Shown here: piece after piece, positions 33,201 to 41,640 of the stretch
How the letters are laid out: every line of letters begins with the position of its first letter
Numbering within the stretch: the stretch's first letter is position 1
Made by a program: the position numbers and the translations under genes
Origin: Congeria kusceri
Lineage: Eukaryota; Mollusca; Bivalvia; Myida; Dreissenidae
Assembly: GCA_027627225.1 (NCBI GenBank)
Contig: CM051024.1
Span: forward strand, 39,157,225-39,221,224
Direction: 5' to 3'
DNA length: 64,000 bases
The notes under the pieces: generated by a model
Databases searched by the model: none
Told to the model about the DNA's origin: nothing
What the model saw: the letters and a program-made list of their open reading frames with translations, nothing else

Positions 33201-35397
33201 ATAACTCCAAAAATCATCAAAATCATACACGATACCGGTCACTTTTAGGTTAGATACCAGTAAATAGTCGGAAATCCCTTGATGGTGCACTCGACACTAG
33301 ACCGTAAATCAAGTAACTTTTTTTCTTCTCTTATACGACGCATTTCACATAATGGACACTGGTTTAAATGGTTTTGCCCTGAACACGACATGTGCATGTT
33401 GATGTATCGTAACACCTAGTTACTTGAAATTTTGTATTTTCGGCAGTTTATGTATAGACAACATATGCTTTTGCCGAAATGGCGAAAGCATGCAGTGTTT
33501 ATAATGGGTGACTAACTTCAAGCGAGATTTTATTTCTTAGAAAATGCATAATCTGTACTTTTTCATTTTAAATTTTGAAAGTAGAGAGAAGCATCTTTCC
33601 AAAGAGACAAGACTCGCAACATTTGAAATAAAGGAAAGTAGCGAACGACGCCAAGAGATTTTGCTATAGTTTACAATGGGATAAAAGTCGTTTCGCTATT
33701 AGATTTGCTTTACTGGTTTCTAACCATTTTAAGGCGACGTGCATATGCGACGTCTAGAGATTATGCTCTTTTTTTTGCTATTTTGCAATGGGACACAATG
33801 ATGATTATTTACTGGTTTCTAGCCTTTATGCGGCGACGTGCATATGGGGGCACTATACGGTTTCTCGGTCTTCGGACACGGCCTTGCGGGGACTGGGTTC
33901 GAGTCGCCTTGTGTTCACAGATGATGTCAACATCTGAAAACAAACAAAACATCATTTTGGGGCTATGTCTTCTAAAAAATATAGCGAAAATAATCATGCA
34001 TACAGTTCTTCTATATTTTTACCATGCAAGATCAACCAATTTTGGGGTCCAAATTTCACCAGTTTTTTGGCGACCATTTTAGTGATTTTCAACATCAAAT
34101 GACAACTTTCCTGCGAATGCGAGCACCTAAAACACTGCATGTCTTACTGCGTATCTTACCAGATACTTGATTGCAAATGAGCAAACTGGGGGTCACCCAT
34201 TTAGATTTTCCAATAACTTCCCATGTATGTACACCCTTTTAAATATCATGCCAAAATGGCATTCAGAACTAGGAATCATCATGTACGGATTTCATGTGCA
34301 TGGTGGCTCAACACATACACTAGCTTTATATAGGCCTCATTTTCGAATTCACTAGGCATGCAATTCAAAACTCCAGAACTCAAATCTGATACTTACAACT
34401 TCTAAAACTGTCAAAATGCTGCTAACTTTCACTATTTATTAGAAATTTCTCCCTGACAATTCGAATTTTTGGCTGAAACTGTAAATTTTTACCTATGCGG
34501 CTTTACAATTCAAGATTGTAATTTATAGTGAGACACACTCAGTGATACAAATCGATTGCTCATTCGAACCGATGTCCGAACACTAGTGTAAATGCTATGA
34601 TCAGCGTCGCACCTTTAACGTTTGCATACATTCCTAACAATATCTATGACTACATCGGTACGCCATACATTTCTCGGGCCGCGTGCCCGTTACATGTAAC
34701 ATGTTACAACACCGCATTTGAACACAAACACGTCTGCGGACAATTCTCAATGTGAATCACGGAGTTTGATAAATGTACACAATGTTGTTACGACATTGTT
34801 TTATTTTATATCATTGCACTAAAATAGAATTGTGTTATCGTTTCCAAACGGTTGACACACTTTTTCTACTTTTGTCTTACTCTTTTCTGTCCGATCAGTA
34901 AAATTGTATTCAATGCTTTCTTTTGCTTGTGTTGCTTTCACTGAAGCCGATGTTTGCGGATAATAATTTGGTGATAGCGATGTTATTGTTGACGAATGTG
35001 AGAGTGACAATTGTAATTTAACTATATACTCGTTACTGCTATTTCTGTTTTTGCTGCTTAGGATGAACTGGTACAACAATTCTTTTGCTGGCTTCTGCTG
35101 ATGATGACGACGATGACAACCACGACGACGATGATGATGATGATGAAAATGATGGTGATGATGATGATGATGATGATGACGATGACTACGACGACGACAA
35201 CGACGACGACGACGATTATGATGATGATGATGATGATGATGAGAAAAAGGAGGAGGATACCGAAGATATAGAAGTTAATGTATGTTTTTCAGCTGCACGA
35301 GAACCAGGATGATCTCGGACGAGGTGGAGACGCAGAGAGTCTTCGCACAGGGAACGCAGGTCGGCGCCTGGCATGTTGCTACATACAACCGCTGTAG
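21176..35397 (+). CDS. secreted (extracellular) Cu/Zn superoxide dismutase, 5 exons, 203 aa
   Basis: Converts superoxide to oxygen and hydrogen peroxide outside the cell. Exons 21176-21290, 26369-26451, 30004-30188, 30910-31033 and 35293-35397 join in frame. The N-terminus ([17 protein letters not shown]...) is a signal peptide. The SOD fold follows: AVCRLVPN at its start, then copper ligands in LHVHESGD, the bridging His in MGPHFNP, zinc ligands in [18 protein letters not shown], the copper His in [16 protein letters not shown], and [11 protein letters not shown] with the active-site Arg. The disulfide Cys pair (RGCES and LACC) is present. All metal and catalytic residues are kept, so it should be active. 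Extra Cys at the mature N-terminus fits molluscan extracellular SOD forms. Introns are 3.5-5 kb (one 0.7 kb) and TE-rich. No cytosolic-type start was seen. Confidence 0.93.
21396..21666. mobile_element. foldback MITE, GGGCCCGTATTCACCAAAC family
   Basis: The left end GGGCCCGTATTCACCAAAC, ATTCTTAGACTTAAGA pairs with a right end whose reverse complement is CCGTATTGACCAACCC, ATTCTTAGATTTAAGA. It lies about 100 bp inside SOD intron 1. Confidence 0.8.
22048..22145. repeat. (CAT)n/(CTT CAT)n microsatellite
   Basis: About 98 bp of ATC/TCA triplets turning into TCTTCA hexanucleotides. Low-complexity, inside SOD intron 1. Confidence 0.95.
22430..22556. repeat. TE terminus with poly-C tract
   Basis: GAGCGAGCGAAGCGAGCG and an A-run are followed by GGGTGCGCCCCCCCCC and CCGCTAGTG. 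The second part recurs at 23990-24056, so this is one end of a dispersed repeat. Confidence 0.5.
22560..23985. other. SOD intron 1, no assigned feature
   Basis: AT-rich intron DNA. No exon, RNA gene or clear repeat end was recognised. Confidence 0.35.
23990..24056. repeat. second copy of GGGTGCGCC-poly-C TE terminus
   Basis: GCGGGTGCGCC, a run of C, then GAGCCGCTAGTG parallels the copy at 22430-22556 in the same orientation. Confidence 0.5.
24457..24533 (+). pseudogene. tRNA-like sequence, degenerate
   Basis: A box-like TGGTCTAGTGATCAGCG and B box-like GGGTTTGAGTCTC are spaced as in a tRNA. The ends can form a 6-bp acceptor-like stem (TCAGCC/GGCTGA). The anticodon arm does not fold well, so this is a tRNA relic or SINE head rather than a working tRNA. 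Confidence 0.4.
24640..24930. repeat. dispersed repeat copy 1 (GTTTATTAGTGTTGTGTAAC)
   Basis: Shares long blocks with 31470-31725, for example TTGCATCGTTTATTAGTGTT, GTGTAACC, CAAACAACTGTCCARTCAA and CAGATAAACAT. Same orientation, different SOD introns. TATTCGAATA-type motifs lie next to both copies, suggesting a hAT-like source. Confidence 0.75.
25472..25787. mobile_element. foldback MITE with 32-bp TIRs
   Basis: The left AAGGCGTAAAAATTATGTTT, GTTTCAGGTTAC pairs with a right end whose reverse complement is TTAGGCGTAAAAAATATGTT, TGTTTCAGGTTAC. Related single ends occur at 26803-26900 and 31238-31335. Confidence 0.78.
26369..26451 (+). CDS. SOD exon 2
   Basis: Acceptor TTCCTTACAG, donor GTAAGT. 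It encodes [20 protein letters not shown], then LVVFTQRI, the first beta strands of the SOD domain. An upstream TTTTCAG acceptor at 26336 is out of frame. Confidence 0.9.
26493..26585. repeat. poly-C tract and poly-G tract, inverted
   Basis: CCCTCCCCCCCCCCCCACCC, then about 50 bp later GGGGAGGGGGGGGG, so the two tracts can pair. They start about 40 bp after the SOD exon 2 donor. G-runs of this length may form G-quadruplexes. Confidence 0.7.
26803..26900. repeat. dispersed repeat fragment with poly-G
   Basis: TTAATGATCGATAGACAAAA, GGGTC, GGAAAAAATGGGG and GTGTC...AACGCCTTAG match 31238-31335 and the ends of the MITE at 25472-25787. Confidence 0.6.
27010..29300. other. SOD intron 2, mostly unassigned
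   Basis: A MITE-end-like phrase AGCCCATATTCACAAAGGTC at about 27030 is related to the element at 29738-29974. A short direct duplication (CACAGAYGGAAATTAAT, then AGTCGGTAATCC) lies at about 27560 and 27635. ATTCGAATA palindromes occur near 28520 and 29180. No exon was seen. Confidence 0.4.
29318..29376 (+). pseudogene. decayed duplicate of SOD exon 3 (5' part)
   Basis: TCAGACTTGCTTCGGCCA is identical, acceptor AG included, to the start of the true exon at 30004. In the same phase it reads [12 protein letters not shown], against [16 protein letters not shown] in the gene. It then diverges and hits a stop. No metal-ligand region remains. The copy lies 0.69 kb upstream of the real exon. Confidence 0.65.
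29476..29750. repeat. 31-bp minisatellite, about nine copies
   Basis: Unit TGTAACTGGCTGGGTAATAT followed by CCACAAAACAC, nearly identical across copies. The last unit runs directly into the left end of the MITE at 29738, with which it shares TAATATCCACAA. Confidence 0.95.
29738..29974. mobile_element. foldback MITE abutting the minisatellite
   Basis: The left ATATCCACAAGGCTCCTAAG, GACACTCTTAA pairs with a right end whose reverse complement is ATATCCACAAAGCTCCTTAG, TGAAAACTTAA. The right end lies 30 bp upstream of SOD exon 3, next to its polypyrimidine tract. Confidence 0.72.
30004..30188 (+). CDS. SOD exon 3: copper/zinc ligands
   Basis: Acceptor AATCCTTTCAG, donor GTAAGT in phase 2. It carries [21 protein letters not shown] and PHGSQTDPP. 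Confidence 0.95.
30236..30722. mobile_element. tRNA-bearing TIR element, copy 1 (left end eroded)
   Basis: The right end CAATCTGTAAACAGGTCCCT, TTAA and the body (GCATCGGAACTAACGATCTC, AACAGAAACACTCCAAATGA, TTTCAACTGATGATTACTCA) match copies at 32151-32627 and 39374-40044. On the minus strand at about 30425-30355 it holds a tRNA-like block (GTGGTCAAGGCGATAGC...GGTTCGAACC). It fills much of SOD intron 3. Confidence 0.75.
30910..31033 (+). CDS. SOD exon 4: zinc ligands RRHVGD
   Basis: Acceptor CGTTTGCAG, donor GTAAGA. It encodes [20 protein letters not shown], then [19 protein letters not shown], and ends in phase 0. Confidence 0.95.
31238..31335. repeat. dispersed repeat fragment
   Basis: TTAATGATCGATAGGCAAAA, GGGTCGGCGGAAAAAATAGG, then CCTGAAACAAAC and ACGCCTTA. 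Related to 26803-26900 and to the TIR at 25753-25787. Confidence 0.6.
31335..31460. repeat. hAT-like end with ATTCGAATA palindromes
   Basis: TAGGGATGACAACGAATAAT is followed by several TATTCGAATA motifs in both orientations. An opposite end (TTATTCGTTGTCATCC) appears far away at about 53063. This resembles hAT subterminal structure. Confidence 0.4.
31470..31725. repeat. dispersed repeat copy 2 (GTTTATTAGTGTTGTGTAAC)
   Basis: Direct-orientation partner of 24640-24930, with matching blocks in the same order and moderate divergence. Confidence 0.75.
32151..32627. mobile_element. tRNA-bearing TIR element, copy 2
   Basis: The left end ATAGGGACTTGTTCACAGATT and the reverse complement of the right end, CTAAAGGGACTTGTTCACAG, form TIRs of about 22 bp. 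Minus-strand 32326-32278 holds the tRNA-like block GGCCGAGCGGATAAGGCGAT...GGTCCCGGG. It lies in SOD intron 4. Confidence 0.85.
32630..35090. other. SOD intron 4, mostly unassigned
   Basis: A diverged direct duplication of about 110 bp is visible: TTTACTGGTTTCTA followed by GGCGACGTGCATATG at about 33710 and 33810, preceded by TTTTGCTAT...CAATGGGA. No coding signal is convincing in the 125-codon frame that covers it. Confidence 0.4.
35096..35242. repeat. (GAY)n trinucleotide microsatellite
   Basis: About 147 bp of GAT/GAC triplets ending 50 bp before the SOD exon 5 acceptor. The poly-Asp frame across it is not the SOD frame and is not coding. Confidence 0.95.
35293..35397 (+). CDS. SOD exon 5: C-terminus
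   Basis: Acceptor GTTTTTCAG. It encodes [29 protein letters not shown] and a short tail ending IQPL, TAG. The exon lies 50 bp after a (GAY)n microsatellite. Confidence 0.94.
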   Translation: MHENQDDLGRGGDAESLRTGNAGRRLACCYIQPL

Positions 35398-38370
35398 CTA
35401 CCATAGGGACATCAGGTTCACACCAGAAGGCATTTGATGCGTTGCTATGCTACAAATTAAAAATGTCATTTATAATGATAAATAATCAAGAAAATGTGAA
35501 ATTATTGAAAAGAATAATTACTTTCCAATTATATAAAATATTGGGAAGTATTTTTTTTATAGAAAAGTAGTGTATTTTTTTATAAATATATTCTTGATTA
35601 TTGTCATAAGAAATGACATGTTGACCAATTATTATCATCGAAGCGCTTCTAACGCCTATGCACCTACCCGGACATATGGCTGGGGCCACTGTGTAGACAA
35701 CAGATGCGACATATACTTTGTCACAACGCCTTGGTTTTTCTTGTTCTATACTCAGAAGAATTATATTGGGAACTCTTTTGTTGTTGTGAATACTATTTCA
35801 ATATAGTGCTGCACAAGATATTTAAACAAAAAACACACGTTCCATGTTCAATTACCGGTAAAACTTCTATCTTTTCTGTTACAGTAATTACATTTCATCC
35901 ATTACTGATCCATTATTGATGCCACGCAGTCAATGCCTACAGCATTTAGTATAAATGTATACCGTTAGCAAAACTAAAGATATACATCTAGACGTGTATT
36001 CCTCAATACCTACATTATAACTTAATACCTAGTATCACCTAGTATCAATATAGTATATATAAGCTCAGTGGTAAACTAAAAACTACATGACCACAAATAA
36101 CCATTTCTTTATTGTTGTTGAAACAGTGTTTTACTCGACAAAATCCGTAAACAGTATCATTAATGTCATAATTGTCACCCTTTAGACCACAAGGGACGCA
36201 TCGTGATTGCCCCCAAAAGTCCCATTGACGTTCATACTACTGGAGACGTAAGCACACTTTAGTTCCAACATGGCGTGAAATTCCTAGCCCCGCCCTCCTA
36301 AGATACTAATTTGTTTTCACGCAATAACAACCTCGCCTGTGTCAGAGCTTTTGTGAGCACTGCCTTGCCCCTTCTGGCTCTCGTACGCTGTAAATTTCCT
36401 AAATGTCATTGAGAATTAATTACTCCACTTCAACAATACACGGCGGTTACATGCCTCATCAGATCTTTTCACAAATTTAACAGCTTCATTCCCAATATCG
36501 ACATTATTGTCCACCATAATTGATGTAACATGCGGATATCCTTTGCTCTTGTCGCTAAAACATCTCCGGTGCGGCAACCAACAGATGCGCGCGCATATGC
36601 TGCGTCTCGTGCAACCTTTTGCAAAAAGCAAAGACAAGAATAGTACTTATTCTGCAGGCAAATGTAAATACAAACTGGTTGGTATACCGGTTTCGCTTGC
36701 GGTAGAACATTCCTCGACACATTTGCTTCCAATTCATGAATATTGATAACGGGGAAATGGTTGTTTAATGAGACAGGCGGGTGTCTAAGTATTTAATAGA
36801 CATTACTCACAATTTGCACCACAAAACAATATTGATGATAGGGAAATCGACTGTAAAATCCTATTAGCGATTCTCGTTCACTTGACACGTCTCTTACAAC
36901 TGATTTATGCCCATCATTTATCACGGCATTGTCTTGGCACTTACTCATCGTATACGTATTGTAAACACATGCCAATATCGATGACAAATCGAAGCAATAT
37001 TTCCAGACTGTAATGCTCTTATTTAGCTGTTAAAATCTTACGCGACTTTCACTATCCCTAGAGAAACGTGAAAAGAGCGGAAAATGCATATTTAAAGATT
37101 ATAATGTCGTGGAGAAAACAGTATGTTAGGTAATCACCCTAGAAGTTCTTAAGGTCAATTTAGTGACTTGATATTCAGTTTCACGATGGTTATGCGAAAC
37201 AAACTTCATGAGTTCCAAATTTCGGCATAAGATTCTTACTTTACAGCTGCGATCTTTCCTACAGACAACTGATATGAACTGACTTCCAGATGCACTTACG
37301 TTCATTTTATCTGTGCTGTTAAAACTTTTGTTCAAAACGATGTAGAGTTTTTATTCTCGTATACCGTTGCCAATGGTGATGACATAATTTTATGTAAAAC
37401 ATATGGGTGTATAACGGCCATATCATTAAATACACCTTATTGGACAAAGAGAATAAGAAACCTCAGAATCTTCTACGAAGGTCAGTTGAACACTATCGCG
37501 GCAAGATAACATCCGTCCTTGTTTCATGTTTTTTATAATATAAAAATATTATAATTTTTAAATATTTTTTAATTGTTTAATTTTTGTATACGCTAGTGCA
37601 CACCTGTATTTATAAGAGATTCGGATGTGATGTTTTCAGTGCAGAGGCGGACACTCATATTTGATGAAAAAAATATTGCTGGATACTTTGTATGTAGCGG
37701 AGAAAAATGAATATAAATTAAAGTCGCATAACAAGTACTGTAAACGGTATAATCATACATATTGCTTTTATGAATAAGGCAGTTTGTCACCTATTTATCA
37801 GACTAACCTATATATTTTTAATTCCATTGTTATGTGTTTACATCGCGAGCGTATTGTCCATATGAAGAAATCTTAGGCAGGTATTTAGATGATACTTGTA
37901 ACAGTAGCTTTGTCAGTGGAAGAGGTTCTAATGAGAAAATGTTTTCGCCATAGGGAAGAATATTGTACCACTGTCTTCTCCTACCTTGAGCTAGAAGCGC
38001 CAAGTAAGCCGATACGCGTATTACCTTGTTCTTTTATTTGTTTGTATTTTCATTCTTTGATATAGGAGAAGGGTCAAATGCGTTTTTTTCAATCAACGTA
38101 CAGACAGAAATTACATGGTGACTGTATTCAGGTTTCTGGCTTATTAGCATAACAGAAGCTTGTTTGGTATCAAGTGTATTTTCACATACTTAAACATGCC
38201 ACAAATCAAATAGGCTGTTGACAGCGTACTTTGTTTATATTCAAATTTCAAAGTCGCCCAAGACTGTTTTGTATGTTTATTGATTTAAATAATTCGTTGG
38301 AGACCTTAATTGAGAGCCGCGGATGTAAAATCCAAGATGATAGGCCGACCGTTTCCTTAAGTATTTGATA
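35398..38370. other. intergenic, SOD 3' flank
   Basis: Apart from the GC-richer island at 36180-36300 I see AT-rich unique DNA without an exon or clear repeat. The SOD polyadenylation site was not pinned down. Confidence 0.35.
36180..36300. promoter_or_regulatory. island with CRE-, YY1- and GC-box-like motifs
   Basis: CCCATTGACGTTCA (CRE-like TGACGT), then CAACATGGCG (YY1-like), then AGCCCCGCCCTCC (GC box) within about 80 bp. The GC-box part resembles GGAGGCGGGGCTA upstream of the Olig gene at 45306. It could be a promoter or the end of a dispersed repeat. Confidence 0.3.
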
Positions 38371-38374
38371 CCCG

Positions 38375-38800
38375 TTTTACACGGTTAACAATAGGCCTTA
38401 GCGCGTATAAAGCGCCTAGATTGATGTAGAGGACCGAGGTGGTGTTTTACTCAGCGGGGAGTGCAGCAAGGGGATATTATAGCTCCAGATTTATTAGTGA
38501 AGTTGAAACGCCATGATATGATGGCTTGGAAAAGGTGAGGAAACATCTGCGAAAACAATCTAAAACACACATCGCGGTAGCTTGGTCACCGTTCTCAGGT
38601 GATTTATAGATACAATTGAAGCTGCTATTAATCATGTCCCACCATGTCTATTTGCGATCAAGTCGTTTTCACGGTGTAATAAAAGGTCGCCGTATTAAGG
38701 CGTTTAAATCGTCACTTTTGCGCGCGAAATAATGGCCAACAACAAATTGATTATCACCTTTCCATTTATGACATCCGTATTTTGATGACTTCATGATTTC
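38375..38800. promoter_or_regulatory. candidate conserved non-coding element A
   Basis: An unusually GC-balanced non-repetitive stretch without a long open frame, dense in homeodomain-type and SOX-type words (AACAATAG, TATTAATCATG, TTTATGACATC, ACAAATTGATTATC). It is 5.5 kb downstream of the Olig gene. The enhancer role is inference. Confidence 0.25.
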
Positions 38801-39373
38801 GCCATTGTGCGATTTTCAGCATGCGGTTTGCGGATTTTGCATTTTATTTGGGTTATATATAACAACTAACTGATAAATAAGCTATGGCAATGTCTGGTTC
38901 CTAAGATAAACAGGTCACGTATATGTACAAGTATTATCAGAATATGAATAACCGCTGATTTTTTATTTATAAAAATTGCAGCCATATTAAACCAGCTTCT
39001 AAAATGACTTTTAGACGCTTGACCTGCGTCTTCATGCGCTTGAATTCCTGTGTCTAATCACGTGACCGCATTGACGGAATCATCCATCTGAACGAAACTA
39101 ACACTTAATTTATGTTACAAATTAACAACTGACGTAACTAAGGACCGAGTCATCTGTTCAACAGAAGTTAACGTGTGTTCGGACAAAGGCAGGCGACATT
39201 CGAATTATAGCAGACGACATTCAAACCGCAGCAGACGAGCGCGGCCTGTCGCCTGCGGCCAGTCAGCTGAGCAGTACAAATTTGGTTTTAAATTGGTCAT
39301 GATTAAAATTCAGTGATTTGGAAGTTATTGGAGTTCAGATGCTATATTCCAGGAAGGCAATAATCGAATAACA

Positions 39374-40044
39374 TTAAAGGGACTTGTTCATAGATTTGTC
39401 GTGTTTTTTTTAAATCATTAAATGAGGCGTGTCGTGGAAAAACCGGGCTTAATGCATGTGCGTAAAGCGAACTGCACAGGCTAATCCGGAACGACACTTT
39501 TATGGTATTTTTCTGTTTCAAGGAAGTCTCTTCTAAACATAAATCCACTGTAGGCGGAAAGTGTCGTCTCGGATTAGCCTGTGCGGACTGCACACGCTAA
39601 TCCGGGACGACGCTCTACGCACATGCATTCAGCCCGGTTTTCTCACGACACGCCTCAAATGTTTTAACTGCAAAAACTACAGCATCTGGAATAATCTTAA
39701 GCAAATAAAGAACAAAAGGTAAATTTACAAATTTACTCGAACCCGGGGCATTTGAGATAAAAAAATCTCAAGCGCTAACCACTCGGCCATTCGGACCACA
39801 CTTGATTTAACGCTTTAAAGTGATACACGTGTTTTCAAAAATACTGATGAAAAGCGTTACAAACGCTTTATAATTATATCCATTTCGATTGATGATTATC
39901 CATAAACAAAACGATATTTCCAATGTATTTTTAAGTCATGAGTGTTATTTCGCTTGTTTGTATACAATGTATAGCTTCTTTTTGGAATCTATGACAAAAT
40001 GTTTGAAAATTGTCAATTTGCCAATCTGTGAAAAGGTCCCTTTA
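39374..40044. mobile_element. tRNA-bearing TIR element, copy 3, with nested insertion
   Basis: The ends TTAAAGGGACTTGTTCATAG and the reverse complement of the right end, TTTAAAGGGACCTTTTCACA, are TIRs. Minus-strand 39795-39735 carries the clearest tRNA-like block (GGCCGAGTGGTTAGCGC, a long anticodon-arm hairpin TTGAGAT/ATCTCAA, CCCGGGTTCGAGT), serine/leucine-like in form. A second MITE sits inside at 39425-39656. Confidence 0.85.
39425..39656. mobile_element. foldback MITE, GCGTCGTGAGAAAACCGG family, copy B, nested
   Basis: The ends AGGCGTGTCGTGGAAAAACC and the reverse complement AGGCGTGTCGTGAGAAAACC continue into GGGCTTAATGCATGTGCGTA. AAATG flanks both sides, as for copy A at 13446. Internal palindromes (CACAGGCTAATCCGG, GATTAGCCTGTGCGGACTGC) are shared with copy A. 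Confidence 0.88.
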
Positions 40045-40839
40045 AAGTGAGATATCAAAATTATTATAAAAAAACGACATACATGTATATTAATAAGCAA
40101 CTATAATTAAACTTTTTGTGATTGATTATATAAAATGACAAAAATGACAAATGAATTCCTTTGATATAGGGCAAACAAATCGTATTAATTATAAGCACAA
40201 TTTAGGTAAGCAAACTTAAAAGTACGTATGATTTCCTTTTAACATTTGTTTATACTTTGCACATTTGATGAGTTTTGTTTTCACTATAATTTATATGAAT
40301 GTTTCATTTTGACGTTATATACACAACCGATACTTGCAAATCTCGTTGCTGATACTAAAACACTTAGTACGTAATTGTATTACGGATTTTAAAGGGAAGT
40401 TCACTTAATTAGCATGTCTCTACCTTTTTGCGCAAGTTTTGCAAATATTTTAGTTTTATTCTAGTCGAATTTGTTTTATTTATGCGTAAATATGTACCAG
40501 TATTTGATTTAACACGGGAAAACATTAAAAATCTTTGATATTGTTATTTTTTGTTATTGCGTATTTTACGATGTTAGTCATGAATTATATGTGTGTATTC
40601 TATCCATTTTATTTTTTATAAAGATCAGCCAAAATTGCTTTATTAATTGTCCAAACCTATGCAGGAGTAGAATGGTTCAAATACATAATTTATACAAATG
40701 TCGAGTGTTTTTTTCTATATGAAGTAAATATTTATATCCTGCTGTGTATGGTGTATATATGAACAACACAACGCATTTATTAAACATCGGTGATGCAAGC
40801 GTCCCACAAGATCAATCGTCAGCGTCTTTAATTTTCTCG

Positions 40840-41130
40840 CAAGCACGTGTATAATTAGCCCCTTAATGAGCGCCCTTCACAATACAAGTGCCGGGCTATT
40901 AGCTCATTGGCCTCTAGCTATAATAGACTCTGGAACGACGCCATCTGGCGACAACGGGAGACAATCTGTTCGTGGAGCTCGTGCGCCTTGGATATGACAG
41001 GCCTTTCAACCGAAGGTTCAGCAAAGGTCCCATGTATCATTGCGAAGTCCGGACAGACCCTTTAATTCAGCTGCAGTTTCGTCGTACTAGATTAAACCGC
41101 AATGATGTTTCTGGGGTTTAATAGGTGGTA
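40840..41130. promoter_or_regulatory. candidate conserved non-coding element B
   Basis: About 50% GC in an AT-rich desert, non-repetitive and closed in all frames. It contains GCACGTG, TTAATGAG, GACGCCATCTGGCG (E-box CATCTG), CAGCTG and CAATGATG. It lies 3.1 kb downstream of the Olig gene. Possible enhancer by composition only. Confidence 0.3.
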
Positions 41131-41574
41131 ATGCTTATTTATTGACAGCGCCCTTACTTCCGAAAAAGAGAACTGGGCCCTTACTTTCAAAAATATATAA
41201 CTGGACAGTCATCATTGAATCGCCATATACTTTTTTGTATTGGGTAGATTCCAGAAATTGTAAGCATTTCTAGTAGAAATACGCAGGCGGCCGGTTCTTA
41301 TAGTTCGTAGAAAAATCTAAAATTATTGTTTGTTGTTTTGTTGTTGTAATAAGTGTACATCAAATTACACCATTAGAAATAAAATTCCCGTCTGTACTAA
41401 TCACAAACAACTATTACAAAATATATAGATGTATCTTGCTTATCCGCGTGACAATCTACCTTGTCAAACATACAGTGCAGATTGAATTTCGTTCGTAAAA
41501 GTACCCGTCGATTGACATACCTGTAGTTTGAAAAAGGTATTTTAGAGAAATTAAGATGAAATGAGTTTGATTGT

Positions 41575-41640
41575 TTAGTTGTTTGTTCGTATGTTCGTTC
41601 GCTTGCCGCTCGCTTGTTCGTTCGTTCGTTCGTTCGTCGT
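41575..41640. repeat. (GTTC)n microsatellite
   Basis: Imperfect GTTC/GCTT repeats ending in five clean GTTC units. Confidence 0.85.

Noticed and set aside
35085..35312. Acidic poly-Asp protein
   Set aside because: It is a GAT/GAC microsatellite read in a frame different from the adjacent SOD exon.
36186..36250. Possible short exon flanked by CTTTAG and GTAAGC (HKGRIVIAPKSPIDVHTTGD)
   Set aside because: No neighbouring exons continue it and the stretch overlaps promoter-type motifs; splice-like ends can be chance.
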